Shown here piece after piece: positions 8,092 through 18,256 of a stretch of DNA of 34,628 nt. The notes under the pieces were generated by a model that ran no database searches, had not been told where the DNA came from, and saw nothing but the letters and a program-made list of their open reading frames with translations. The translations under genes and the position numbers were made by a program. Every line of letters begins with the position of its first letter. Positions within the stretch are counted from its first letter, which is position 1. The DNA is from Chloroflexota bacterium (GTDB taxonomy: Bacteria; Chloroflexota; Anaerolineae; Anaerolineales; UBA11858), in contig DAOUWT010000004.1 in the NCBI GenBank assembly GCA_030666985.1, positions 1 to 34,628 of the forward strand. Direction: 5' to 3'.

Positions 8092-10989
8092 ATGCCCCAA
8101 GCCACACCCACCTCTAAGCCCAGATTCCGCGGTAAGCTCTCCCGCACTATGCTGTTGCTCATCATACCCATTACTCTAGTACCAATCTTAATTGTGGGGA
8201 GCATTGCTTACTTTGGGGCTAGAGACTTGCTTAAAGAGCGAAGTTTTGCCCAACTCTCCACAATAGAAAAAAGCATAGAAAGCCAAATCAACTCCTGGAT
8301 TGGAGAGAAACATGTTTTTCTATATAACACAGCTAAGGAAAGCGAATTCTCTGATGCTATTGATGAATTCCTCTCCCTAGAGAAAGAAGACCCAGGGTTT
8401 AGCACCACAGGGGAAACTATCCTCTCGGAACTCGATCAAGCCAACGCCCAAAGATTGCAACCTGTTTTCGATTACTTCGTTGTCGTAGACCAGGAGGGGG
8501 AAATACTCGCTGCTCCGCTCGCTGACTGGATAGGCGACACAGTAAACGACGAAGATTTTTTCACCAGCTTAAGCAAAGGTTCGGCTCAGTCTAAAATCAC
8601 CTTCAGGCTTCATCCTTTCCAAGCAAGCGATACCATCATTCTCACAGCAGTGCCAATCCTTGATGAAAACGCCTCATTAGCAGGAGCTATTCTTGCTATC
8701 ACACGAGATGATGACCTAAGAGAATTCCTACGATTAGCCCAAATCTTTCCCGCCAGCCGGGCATATTTCATCAATACAGACAAAATGTACCTGGGAGTTA
8801 CAGAGCTTCTCAAGAAAGTTACCCGCTTGGAACCAACAATAGAACAAAAACAAGTTCTGGAAGCAGGCCTTGCCGAAGGTATGGAAAGTGGGGAGAGTTA
8901 CCTGGAAATGGCTTACCCCTCCTTCAAATCTGAGACGGTTTTCGGGACATTCACCTGGATTTCGAGCCTCAATAGCGGCATAGTGGTGGAAATACCGACA
9001 TCTGAAGTATATGCCCATCTAAACGATTTGTTCCCTCTAGCGGGAGGATTGATAGTTATTCTCGGCGTGGTTCTAGGGACATTAATTCGATTTGGCGCGA
9101 ACCGGATCGTTGGGCCCATCATCCAGATAGCGGAAACGGCCAACAATATCGCCCAAGGGGACTGGCAAAAAAGAGTCCCCGAGACACGCCGCGATGAAAT
9201 TGGCCTGTTGGCTTATTCCTTCAATGAGATGACTGACCAATTAGTAGAATTCTACAGGTTAATGGAAGCAAAAGTCCAGGAGCGAACTGAGCAAATCTAT
9301 GCTATCTCGGAGATTGAGGGTGAGATGAGTTCGGTGTCTACGGTGAGAGAGTTACTTGATGTCACGATCCGGAGCATTGATGAGAAATTCGATTTTTCTC
9401 ACATTGCCATCTACGAACTAAATCCTTCCCGACAATATGCCGTATTACGAAGAATTGCTGGGGAACGAGAGCCACAAATGCTCTCTGATCGCTATACGCT
9501 GAATATAAGTTCGCACGCCTTAATGAAATCTGCTGTCAACACCCTACAGCCCAGCACAACCTACAGTGGTGATGAAAAGGTTCAATTCGGTCATGACCGT
9601 CTTCCCGAATCCCAGGCGGCAGCGATTTTCCCCATCCTCTTCCGAGGAGAAGTATATGGCATTCTCAGCCTACAAAGCAAACATACCCTTGCTTTTAGTG
9701 AGAGCATGCTGGCTGCGGTACGAATCATTACCGAACACGTTACGTTTTCCATGCAAAATATCCGTTCACAACAAGCCACAGAAATCGACTTGGCCGAAAC
9801 CTCCCATCTTTATCTAGCCGGTCAGCGCATATCACAAGCTGAAAACTGGGGCGAGATCGTAGAAATCATAGCCGAGACCTTTGAAGACATCTCATTTATC
9901 TCAGGGATTTTTGTCACCGAAGGCAATCGATTCCGGATAAGATCAATAGTTGATCCCGAAGACAAGCGGCTTATTCCTCACGCAAAATGGCTGCCGGTCT
10001 CTGTGCAAGAGGTGGAAGCCTCCCTTCCAGGAACAGAGCCTTTCCTGGTTATCAAAGATTTGGAGAATCCCCAGGGAATTCCCTCCCAACTGCTTGAAAT
10101 CCCCCGAGGGCTTGATTGCCAAGATTTAGCGATTTTCCCAATCTACGGAGGTGAACGTTTATCCGCGCTCATCCTGCTCGGGTCGCGGGAAACGGATTCC
10201 ATCAATCCTTCTACGATCCAACCCTATACAAATTTCATTGCCATGACAAGCGTAGCTTTTGCAAAAATATCGACCATGCACACGATCAACCAACAGCTTG
10301 CCGAACTTCAAACAATCCAAGAGATCAGCCAAGCCGTTACCCAAGAAACGAATCTTGCTAAACTCTACCAAGCACTCCACGAACAGGTCCGAAAAGTTAT
10401 GGGGGATGTCAGCTTCCTGATTACTATCTACGATCAAGAGGCGAAACAAATTCATATCCCATACATGTATGCGAAAGAATCTGGCCTAGCCACCGTCCCC
10501 CCTTTCCCGCTAGGAGAAGGGTTAACTTCCATCGTCATCAAGACTAAAAAACCTCTGATGCTCGTAGAAAACACTCAAGAAAGAGCCGAAGCTCTAGGCG
10601 CAAAAATAGTGGGAATACCTGCTCAATCCTGGTTAGGCGTCCCAATGATCGTACAAGGGGAACCAATTGGCACAATCACAATCCAGGACACGAAACACGA
10701 ACAAGCCTTCGACGAAGAAGACATGGAGTTATTGACCACATTGGCATCGCAAATCGGGATTGCTATCCGCAATATAATCTACCTGGAAGCAACCCAAGAA
10801 CGTTCTCTACGCCAACAACAGCTTTTCGAAGCTACCAGCAAACTCAGGAGTTCTACGGATATGCAGACAATCCTGGAAACTACCGTCCAAGAAGTCGGCA
10901 AAATGTTTGGCACCAAAAGCGCCAGGATAAAAGTTTTCCCCCGCCAAGAACCCTCTCCTCAATTCGGTAAGGAGGAGGTAAAGGCATGA
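8092..10989 (+). CDS. Membrane sensor, dCache-like - HAMP - multiple GAF, no kinase domain
   Basis: N-terminal TM, long periplasmic segment, second TM at FPLAGGLIVILGVVLGTLIRF, HAMP-like region NRIVGPIIQIAETANNIAQGDW...RRDEIGLLAYSFNEM, then GAF repeats; no HisKA/HATPase motifs. Confidence 0.88.
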   Translation: MPQATPTSKPRFRGKLSRTMLLLIIPITLVPILIVGSIAYFGARDLLKERSFAQLSTIEKSIESQINSWIGEKHVFLYNTAKESEFSDAIDEFLSLEKEDPGFSTTGETILSELDQANAQRLQPVFDYFVVVDQEGEILAAPLADWIGDTVNDEDFFTSLSKGSAQSKITFRLHPFQASDTIILTAVPILDENASLAGAILAITRDDDLREFLRLAQIFPASRAYFINTDKMYLGVTELLKKVTRLEPTIEQKQVLEAGLAEGMESGESYLEMAYPSFKSETVFGTFTWISSLNSGIVVEIPTSEVYAHLNDLFPLAGGLIVILGVVLGTLIRFGANRIVGPIIQIAETANNIAQGDWQKRVPETRRDEIGLLAYSFNEMTDQLVEFYRLMEAKVQERTEQIYAISEIEGEMSSVSTVRELLDVTIRSIDEKFDFSHIAIYELNPSRQYAVLRRIAGEREPQMLSDRYTLNISSHALMKSAVNTLQPSTTYSGDEKVQFGHDRLPESQAAAIFPILFRGEVYGILSLQSKHTLAFSESMLAAVRIITEHVTFSMQNIRSQQATEIDLAETSHLYLAGQRISQAENWGEIVEIIAETFEDISFISGIFVTEGNRFRIRSIVDPEDKRLIPHAKWLPVSVQEVEASLPGTEPFLVIKDLENPQGIPSQLLEIPRGLDCQDLAIFPIYGGERLSALILLGSRETDSINPSTIQPYTNFIAMTSVAFAKISTMHTINQQLAELQTIQEISQAVTQETNLAKLYQALHEQVRKVMGDVSFLITIYDQEAKQIHIPYMYAKESGLATVPPFPLGEGLTSIVIKTKKPLMLVENTQERAEALGAKIVGIPAQSWLGVPMIVQGEPIGTITIQDTKHEQAFDEEDMELLTTLASQIGIAIRNIIYLEATQERSLRQQQLFEATSKLRSSTDMQTILETTVQEVGKMFGTKSARIKVFPRQEPSPQFGKEEVKA

Positions 10990-12605
10990 AATTTCTATCT
11001 TCGCTCTCCTCTAAACCAGGAATGGGCTTCCTCCCAAAAGAGAACGCCGAAATCGGTAAGCTCCGAGAAAAGCTTTTAGCCGTACTCCTCTACGTAGCTC
11101 TAGGGCCCGGTTTAGCTGTATATTACATCAGCATCCGAGACGCTGTCGCGCTCCGGGAATGGGGGTTAGTAGCTTTCTACACAATAGTATTTGGCTGGGT
11201 AATGGCAATAACATTCTACCGCCGTCTGTCCTATAATCTCAGGGCTGGCAGTTTGGTCGGGATTCTTTATATGCTTGGAGTAGGTGTCTCCATACTATAC
11301 GGGCTAGGAGGTGATGGGCGGATATGGATGCTGGGATTCACCGCGCTAACGTCGATCTTCTTCAGCCCTCAATTGAGCATTATTATCACCCTATTAGGTA
11401 CAGTGAGCTTAGCAGGCATAGGATGGGCACTAAATCAGGGCTTGATTTCTACCCAGACCCTTTTCCTTTATCCCGTGTCTAGTTGGATCCCAACAGTCAT
11501 TACTTTCCTCCTTGTCAGCCTTATCATAGGAGGCACTACTGGTTACCTGCTGGCTATTCTTGCGGAACGCTTGGTAAGGGAACGCGATCTCAGCGATGAA
11601 TTAGAACACGACCGCCAAGAACTGAGAGAAAAAGCCACCGGCTTAGAACGGAGACAACGCCAATTACGCACAGCAGCCGATATTTCCCAAACAATCGCGG
11701 CCGAGCTAGACCCTCTTACCCTCTTCCAGCAAACGGTCAACCTCTTAACTAAACGCTTTGGCTTATATTACGCTGGCGTATTTGTAGTAGACGAAGAAGA
11801 ACAATACGCCATACTTCAAGCCGGTTCCGGGGAAGCTGGGCAGGCAATGCTCGCTGAAAAGCACCAACTGATAATCGGCGGGAGTTCTATGATCGGCTGG
11901 ACGATAGCCCACAAGCAACCCCGCATCGCTCTTGATGTGGGAAGAGAAGCTGTCCGCTTCGACAACCCTCACCTCCCCCTGACCCGTTCCGAGCTTGCTC
12001 TACCCATGACCAGCCGTGGTCGGGCCTTGGGCGCACTTACCATCCAATCCGCTGAGGCAGAAGCTTTCGACGAGGACGACATTACCATCTTGCAGACAAT
12101 CGCCGATAGTTTGGCCACAGCGCTTGAGAACGCCCAACTCTACCAACAATCGCAGAGCAACCTGGGAGAAATCCGCACGCTCCACCGTCAATACCTCCAA
12201 CAGGCCTGGGAAACGGTTGCCCAAAACCGCACCGATCTTGAATATGCATTCGAAAGCGAGCAGCTCTCCCAATATGAAGGGGAGCTATCGATCATAGAGG
12301 CTCCTCTCATCCTACGCGGACAGCAAATTGGCAATTTGGTACTCAAGACTGACAACCCAGAGTTAACTGCAGAAGAGGAGAGCATGTTGAATGCCATCAC
12401 CACGCAGGCGGCTCTCGCCCTGGAAAACGCCCGTCTGATCGAGGAAGCCCAAAAACGCTCCCAGCAAGATCGCATTGTTTCCGAGATTGCCGGCAAAGTG
12501 CAGCGTGCTACAAAAATCGATGAAGCCCTGAAAACAACGCTCCGGGAATTGGGACAGACCTTGGGTGCTTCCGAAGGAACGATTCACTTGGAGATAAGAG
12601 AATGA
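10986..12605 (+). CDS. 6-TM sensor - GAF protein, no kinase domain
   Basis: Hydrophobic N-terminus with FYRRLSYNLRAGSLVGILYMLG and GDGRIWMLGF; GAF RIALDVGREAVRFDNPHLPLTRSELALPM; ATGA overlap with upstream gene. Confidence 0.88.
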   Translation: MKFLSSLSSKPGMGFLPKENAEIGKLREKLLAVLLYVALGPGLAVYYISIRDAVALREWGLVAFYTIVFGWVMAITFYRRLSYNLRAGSLVGILYMLGVGVSILYGLGGDGRIWMLGFTALTSIFFSPQLSIIITLLGTVSLAGIGWALNQGLISTQTLFLYPVSSWIPTVITFLLVSLIIGGTTGYLLAILAERLVRERDLSDELEHDRQELREKATGLERRQRQLRTAADISQTIAAELDPLTLFQQTVNLLTKRFGLYYAGVFVVDEEEQYAILQAGSGEAGQAMLAEKHQLIIGGSSMIGWTIAHKQPRIALDVGREAVRFDNPHLPLTRSELALPMTSRGRALGALTIQSAEAEAFDEDDITILQTIADSLATALENAQLYQQSQSNLGEIRTLHRQYLQQAWETVAQNRTDLEYAFESEQLSQYEGELSIIEAPLILRGQQIGNLVLKTDNPELTAEEESMLNAITTQAALALENARLIEEAQKRSQQDRIVSEIAGKVQRATKIDEALKTTLRELGQTLGASEGTIHLEIRE

Positions 12606-15010
12606 GCTTACCCAACTCACCAGGAACTGAACAACAGGTCCCGCCTCCTTCCACTTTTCAGGAAGCAGAAAACTCCCTCCGATCCCAACCGCGAGTGCGG
12701 TTCTCGATGCAGGCCAAACTCATCCTCGGTTTCCTAGGTATTGCCCTTATAGCCATGGGGGTGATGGCTTTCTTCATTATCAACACAACCCGGACTGCCT
12801 TGATAGACGCCGCAAATCAAAACCTGCTCGGGACTGCTAAACAAATTTCAACAGAAATCGATGACTATCTGAAAGCAAACATCACCAGCCTGCAAGCTGA
12901 GGCCCAAATAACAGGCATCCAAGACTTTGCTAGAACGCCTGAAATGCTGCCGCTCTTCGAACAAATAAGGGTAAATAACTCACTAGTATCTTTAAAAAAC
13001 AAAGACTCTTATATTCTCTCTTATAGTTTGCTGGACAAAGAAGGCCAAGTTATAGCTGATACCAGAGTGGACAAAACAGGCCAAGTTATAGAGGGTACCA
13101 TGGTTTGGGGCCCAAACGAGATTCCCGCCTATCTTGGCGCAGATGCCTCTCTGCAACGGGAATTCGAATCCGCCATGACATTCAACCGACCTTATATCTC
13201 CCCCCTAAAATTCGAAGAAGAAGGTTCGCTCTTCTATTTTGTAGCTCCAGTCTTGGACATTGGAGGCGATCCAATTGGGCTTTTGGTAGCCCGCTATGAC
13301 AGTGAGGTATTTCAGAATCTTATTGAAGAAAATAACGACCTGGCAGGGGTCGGTTCGTATGGCGTCCTATACCTGCAAATTCAGCACAACTTCCTTCACA
13401 TAGCCCATGGCACTTCGCCAGAACTCATCGCCAAATCCATAGCGACGTACTCATCCCAACGAATACGCGACCTTCAAGAAAGCCATCTTCTCCCAAACTT
13501 ACCGGCTGATGAACTCTCCCTAGACCTTCCCGGCTTGATAACGAACTTAGAAGATACTCTCCGGGAGCCTTATTTCACCTACACAGAGGAAGGCCTCACA
13601 AGCCAAGTAGCGATTGTCCAGCTCGAAGAAAAACCATGGCTGTTGGCCTTTTACCAACCCCAAGAAACGTTCTTGGCGCCCATAGCTCAGCAAACAACCT
13701 TGGCCGTCTTCCTGGCAATTATCGTGGGAGGATTGACATCACTGGTGGCCTATCTCGCAGCCCGAAGCTTTACTTCCCCGCTTATCCATCTGGCGGAAAT
13801 TGCCCAAAAAGTGGGGTGGGGAGACCTGAGCGCTCGCGCGGAAGTCAAAACACGGGACGAAATTGGCGTGCTTGCTGCAACCTTCAACGCTACAACAGGC
13901 CAACTCCAGCATACCCTGGAAACACTGGAACAACGGGTGGCCGAGCGCACACAAGACCTGGCCCAACGCGCAATCCAACTTCGGACAGCATCTGAGGTAG
14001 CCCGGGACGCAACTACTATCCGGGAACGGGAACGGTTACTGAATCGGGTCACACAACTGATCGCCGGCCGCTTTGGTTTCTATCATGCGGGGATTTTCCT
14101 CTTGGCGGGAAACTACGCCGTGTTGCAGGCCGCCAACAGTGAAGGGGGACAACGCATGCTGGTGCGGGGACACCGCCTTGGGGTTGGGGAGACCGGCATT
14201 GTAGGGTATGCCGCAGCGACAGGCCTGGCGCGTATCGCCTTGGATGTGGGCGAAGATGCCGTTTTCTTCGACAATCCCGATCTGCCGGAAACTCGCTCCG
14301 AGATGGCTTTGCCGTTGAAAATCGAGAACCAGGTTATCGGAGTGCTTGACGTGCAATCAAAGCGATCTGGAGCCTTTAGCACAGAAGACATCGAAATCCT
14401 CCAGGTTTTAGCTGACCAGGTAGCGGTTGCCTTGGATAACGCCCGCCTCTTGGAACAAAGCCAAAAAGCCTTAGCAGAAATCGACACCCTATACGGAGAA
14501 GAGATTCGAGCAAGTTGGAAGCAATACTTAAAAACCCAAACTGGCGCTTATCGCTACCTTTCCGGCATGGTGACACCCCTCACCTATGCGCCTAAGGGCC
14601 AAGATAACGTTCAAGCAGCGTCCAAACGCCCCGTCCAAGATGAGCAAAGGCTCATCGTCCCCCTTAAAGTGCGCGGGCAAAACGTAGGGACAATCTCCCT
14701 CCAAAGAGAAGCAAACCAATCCCCCTGGACAGAAGACGACTTTGGATTGGTCAGAGAGACAATAGAACAAATTGGCCCAGTGTTGGAAACTACACGTCTC
14801 CATGAAGACACCCAACGCCGGGCAGCCCGCGAGCAGTTGACCGGACAAATCACAGACAAGATACACCGCGCCGCCGGAGTGGATAGAATCATCCACACAG
14901 TATTGGACGAGCTTTATGAGGCATTAGGCACATCGCGTGCTTACGTACAGCTGGGAAATATGCCCTCGCAGGCAAAAGAAGAGAAAATATCAAACACTGA
15001 TGAGACGTGA
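12602..15010 (+). CDS. Membrane sensor, Cache-like - HAMP - GAF, no kinase domain
   Basis: TM LILGFLGIALIAMGVMAFFIINTT, second TM near TTLAVFLAIIVGGLTSLVAYLAAR, HAMP LIHLAEIAQKVGWGDLSARAEVKTRDEIGVLAATFN, GAF RIALDVGEDAVFFDNPDLPETRSEMALPL; ATGA overlap. Confidence 0.88.
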   Translation: MSLPNSPGTEQQVPPPSTFQEAENSLRSQPRVRFSMQAKLILGFLGIALIAMGVMAFFIINTTRTALIDAANQNLLGTAKQISTEIDDYLKANITSLQAEAQITGIQDFARTPEMLPLFEQIRVNNSLVSLKNKDSYILSYSLLDKEGQVIADTRVDKTGQVIEGTMVWGPNEIPAYLGADASLQREFESAMTFNRPYISPLKFEEEGSLFYFVAPVLDIGGDPIGLLVARYDSEVFQNLIEENNDLAGVGSYGVLYLQIQHNFLHIAHGTSPELIAKSIATYSSQRIRDLQESHLLPNLPADELSLDLPGLITNLEDTLREPYFTYTEEGLTSQVAIVQLEEKPWLLAFYQPQETFLAPIAQQTTLAVFLAIIVGGLTSLVAYLAARSFTSPLIHLAEIAQKVGWGDLSARAEVKTRDEIGVLAATFNATTGQLQHTLETLEQRVAERTQDLAQRAIQLRTASEVARDATTIRERERLLNRVTQLIAGRFGFYHAGIFLLAGNYAVLQAANSEGGQRMLVRGHRLGVGETGIVGYAAATGLARIALDVGEDAVFFDNPDLPETRSEMALPLKIENQVIGVLDVQSKRSGAFSTEDIEILQVLADQVAVALDNARLLEQSQKALAEIDTLYGEEIRASWKQYLKTQTGAYRYLSGMVTPLTYAPKGQDNVQAASKRPVQDEQRLIVPLKVRGQNVGTISLQREANQSPWTEDDFGLVRETIEQIGPVLETTRLHEDTQRRAAREQLTGQITDKIHRAAGVDRIIHTVLDELYEALGTSRAYVQLGNMPSQAKEEKISNTDET

Positions 15011-15012
15011 TC

Positions 15013-15189
15013 ATTCAAATCCCGTGGATTTTTGGGAGAGGGCCCCACGCGGGGGCGTGAGAGCAACCCCCAGGCACAACGCCACGCTTGAGCGGGGAAA
15101 ACCCTGGGGGGTGGCATCGCGCTGGGGCGAGGTTTTTCCATCCCCCAGCCGCTTGCGTCCCCGCCAACATCCAACATGGAGTGAATGAT
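15013..15189 (+). mobile_element. Dispersed intergenic element, copy 3, 177 bp with 8-bp terminal inverted repeats
   Basis: ATCATTCA (15013-15020) ... TGAATGAT (15182-15189); internal hairpin CACGCggggGCGTG at 15049-15062. Confidence 0.8.
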
Positions 15190-18100
15190 TATGATAAGAC
15201 AAGGAATGAATCAGGAGACAGCAAAGATGGCTAAGAAAGACGAGGTCACCGAACACAAACGAGTAGAGGAAACACTCGAAGAAGAACTAAGATTCCTCTG
15301 GCGCGTCATAGATACCGCTCCCAACTTCATCTTCGTCAGAGACCGCGAAGGAAAATTCCTCCTGGCAAACGAGGCTATGGCCCAGGCTTATGGCTCCACC
15401 GTCGAAGATATCACAGGCAAAACCGACGCCGACTTCAACCCAAATCCGGAGGAAGTTGAACTTTTTCTCCATGACGATCTTGAAGTAATGAACTCTCTTC
15501 AGAAAAAATTTCTTCCTGAGCGAACTATTACTGATGCAAAAGGAAACGTGCGCTGGCTGGAAATTGTCAAATTCCCGCTCGTAGATGAGGATGGCGTAGC
15601 CCGGCGTGTACTCGGCATTGCTAACGACATCACTGACCGGGTGCAGGCGAAGAAAGCAGTAGAAAGACGAGCCGCCCAGTTAGCGATGCTCAATCGCATT
15701 GGACGCAATGTTACCCACATCCTCGATCGGGAGGAGCTGTTCCAGCGGGCCATTGACGCCGTGCAGGAAGACTTGGGCTATCTCCGGGCAGCTATTCTGT
15801 TGATAGATAAGGAAGTAGACGAACTCTATGTAGCAGCCGCTACCAAGGACTTTTGGGATATCATCCCCGATGGCTACCGGCAGCCTGTGGACAAGGGCGC
15901 GATCGGGATGGCCGCTGGGAGCGGCGAAGTAGTTTTGGTCACAGATGCTTCCACTGACCCTCGTCCCTACAAGGTCGGGGAGTGGCTTGCTCGTTCCTCG
16001 CTTTCGGTGCCCATCACAATTGGCGGGCAAGTGAGCGGGGTTTTGGAGGTTGAAGACAATCTGGTCGGTGTCTTCGACGAGAATGATGTGCTTGCGCTCA
16101 ATACACTAGCCGACCAGGTTGGCGTGGCAATAGAGAATGCGCGGCTGTACGAACAGGCCAGACAAGAGATCACCGAACGGGTGCAAATGGAGCAACAAAT
16201 CCGCGAATCTCTGGAGCGTCGCAGCCGGCAAGTGCAACTCACCACCGAGATTGCCCAAGAGATCACCGGGGCGCCTGGCCTGGGAGAAATTTACAACTAC
16301 GTCGTCACCTCGGTCAAAGAAGGCTTCGGCTATTACCACGTTCAGATATTCCGCCACGACCCAGAAAAAGACGCCATGGTGGTCATAGAAGGCTCCGGAG
16401 AAGCGGGGGAGAAAATGCTAGCCGCCGGGCATAGCCTGCCCTTCGGCACAGGCGTCGTCGGGACTGCCGCCGCTACCGGCGAGCCAGTCCTGGCCTCGAA
16501 CGTGACCGATGACCCCCACTGGGTACCGCATCCCGATCTACCCGATACCAAAGGCGAGTTGGCTGTACCTATCAAGTGGCAAGATGAAGTGCTAGGCATC
16601 CTCGACGTCCAGCACAACGAACCTGATGCACTGACCGAGGAAGACCAGGTAATGCTGCTGGGGCTGGCTGGACAAATTGCCAGCGCGGTCGAAAGCGCCC
16701 GCCTGTTCGAGGAGACCCAACAAACCCTGACCAATACCCAGATTCTCTATCGCCTCAGCCGCGATCTGCTCGGCCACGACAATGTATCCGATATATTACA
16801 AACCGTGATTGACGGCATGGTCAATGCCCTGGAGGCTGATCGGATTACGATAATCACTTTTAATCTGGAGGCACAGCAAGTAATCGACTTTGCCCAAGGC
16901 GGGCCAGGAGCAGGTCAGGTTATCCATGTCTCGTTCGACGAATTGTGGGATGGCCTAAGTGGGTGGGTATTACAGGAACGGAAACCGGCCCTCTCCCCCA
17001 AAGGGAAGCCAGACCCACGGGAGAGTCCCCGCGTGCAAAAGCGCCGCGAGGAAACTAATTGCGGATCAATCGTCGTCGTGCCGCTGATGCAGCGGGGCAA
17101 AGTACTAGGCACAATGACGGCCATCAACCGCCTGGAAGAACCTGACTTCACACAGCGTGACGCGGACCTGATGATGACTATCGGCAACCAGGCTGCCGCG
17201 GCATTGGAGAACATCCGCCTCTTCGAGGAAACACAACTCTCCCTAAGCGAAGCAGAAACACTCTACCGGGTGGCGCAAAACCTGGGCCAAATGAATGAAG
17301 AACAAGACATGTTCGAGTTCATTTTGCCCGAATACCTGAAATATTTGGGATTCTCGCAAGGCGGTATTTTAATTCTCAATGCAGAAAACACCCAGGGAAC
17401 TCTGAAGGCTCTGATACAAAAAGGCCAACTGGTTGAAGTTGGATTACAAATTCCTGTAGCAGGCAATTTGCCTCTGGAAGAAATATTGGAGACCAAAGAG
17501 CCTGTTGCCATTACAGACGCATGCCACAGCGAGCAGCCAGTGTCGGTACGCAATTTGGCTGAGGAATTAGGTTATAAATCCCTTTTATTAGTACCTCTCA
17601 TCATCCAGGACAAGGTGATAGGCGCATTGGGAGCAGACGCAACTGAAAGCGTTCACGAATTCACAGAGAGAGAAATCAACCTGGTTCAGGCTATAGCCTA
17701 CCAATTAGCAACTGCTATGGCAAATTTGCGCTCCCTAGAGGATGTCCAGGCCGCACTAAGTGAAGTAGAGGCCGTCCAAAGACTCTACCTGCGCGAGGAA
17801 TGGGAAAGGTTCGTCCCCGAACAAGTTACTCCACTCTATGAGCGTGTCCGAGAAGCCCCCCCCTCCCTGGGGGATAACACCATCCCCCAGGAGGAGGGGG
17901 AGGCAACAAGGCTAGCCGTCCCCCTCACCCTGCGTGGGGAAACTATTGGCACGCTGGGCTTGGAAAAACCAGAGGGCGAGCAAACCTGGTCGGGAGAGGA
18001 GATGGCTCTCGTAGAATCCGTAGCCGAACAATTGACAGTGGCCCTAGAAAGTGCCCGCCTGCTGGATGAAACCCGGGGTCGCGCCGCTCGCGAACGCTTG

Positions 18101-18256
18101 ACAGGTGAAATAACATCCAGGCTGCGAGAGACACTGAACGTCGATTCTGTAATGAGAACCGCTGTAAATGAAATATACGAGACAATAGAGCTAGAACAAG
18201 TCACAATCCGGCTAGAAGCCGGCAGCACCCATTCTCAAGAGGAGCGTCCAGCATGA
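15185..18256 (+). CDS. Soluble PAS - multi-GAF protein, no kinase domain
   Basis: PAS VIDTAPNFIFVRDREGKFLLANEAMAQAYG...; at least four GAF-like segments; no HisKA/HATPase. The start is uncertain: ATG 15185 lies inside the repeat TIR, and ATG 15227 (MAKKDEV) preceded by AGGAG is a plausible true start. Confidence 0.87.
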   Translation: MIMIRQGMNQETAKMAKKDEVTEHKRVEETLEEELRFLWRVIDTAPNFIFVRDREGKFLLANEAMAQAYGSTVEDITGKTDADFNPNPEEVELFLHDDLEVMNSLQKKFLPERTITDAKGNVRWLEIVKFPLVDEDGVARRVLGIANDITDRVQAKKAVERRAAQLAMLNRIGRNVTHILDREELFQRAIDAVQEDLGYLRAAILLIDKEVDELYVAAATKDFWDIIPDGYRQPVDKGAIGMAAGSGEVVLVTDASTDPRPYKVGEWLARSSLSVPITIGGQVSGVLEVEDNLVGVFDENDVLALNTLADQVGVAIENARLYEQARQEITERVQMEQQIRESLERRSRQVQLTTEIAQEITGAPGLGEIYNYVVTSVKEGFGYYHVQIFRHDPEKDAMVVIEGSGEAGEKMLAAGHSLPFGTGVVGTAAATGEPVLASNVTDDPHWVPHPDLPDTKGELAVPIKWQDEVLGILDVQHNEPDALTEEDQVMLLGLAGQIASAVESARLFEETQQTLTNTQILYRLSRDLLGHDNVSDILQTVIDGMVNALEADRITIITFNLEAQQVIDFAQGGPGAGQVIHVSFDELWDGLSGWVLQERKPALSPKGKPDPRESPRVQKRREETNCGSIVVVPLMQRGKVLGTMTAINRLEEPDFTQRDADLMMTIGNQAAAALENIRLFEETQLSLSEAETLYRVAQNLGQMNEEQDMFEFILPEYLKYLGFSQGGILILNAENTQGTLKALIQKGQLVEVGLQIPVAGNLPLEEILETKEPVAITDACHSEQPVSVRNLAEELGYKSLLLVPLIIQDKVIGALGADATESVHEFTEREINLVQAIAYQLATAMANLRSLEDVQAALSEVEAVQRLYLREEWERFVPEQVTPLYERVREAPPSLGDNTIPQEEGEATRLAVPLTLRGETIGTLGLEKPEGEQTWSGEEMALVESVAEQLTVALESARLLDETRGRAARERLTGEITSRLRETLNVDSVMRTAVNEIYETIELEQVTIRLEAGSTHSQEERPA

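Noticed and set aside
12188-12496. Ser/Arg/Leu-rich antisense ORFs within GAF genes (also 14113-14487, 16342-16734, 25451-26158)
   Set aside because: Composition-driven shadow ORFs opposite well-supported coding regions.
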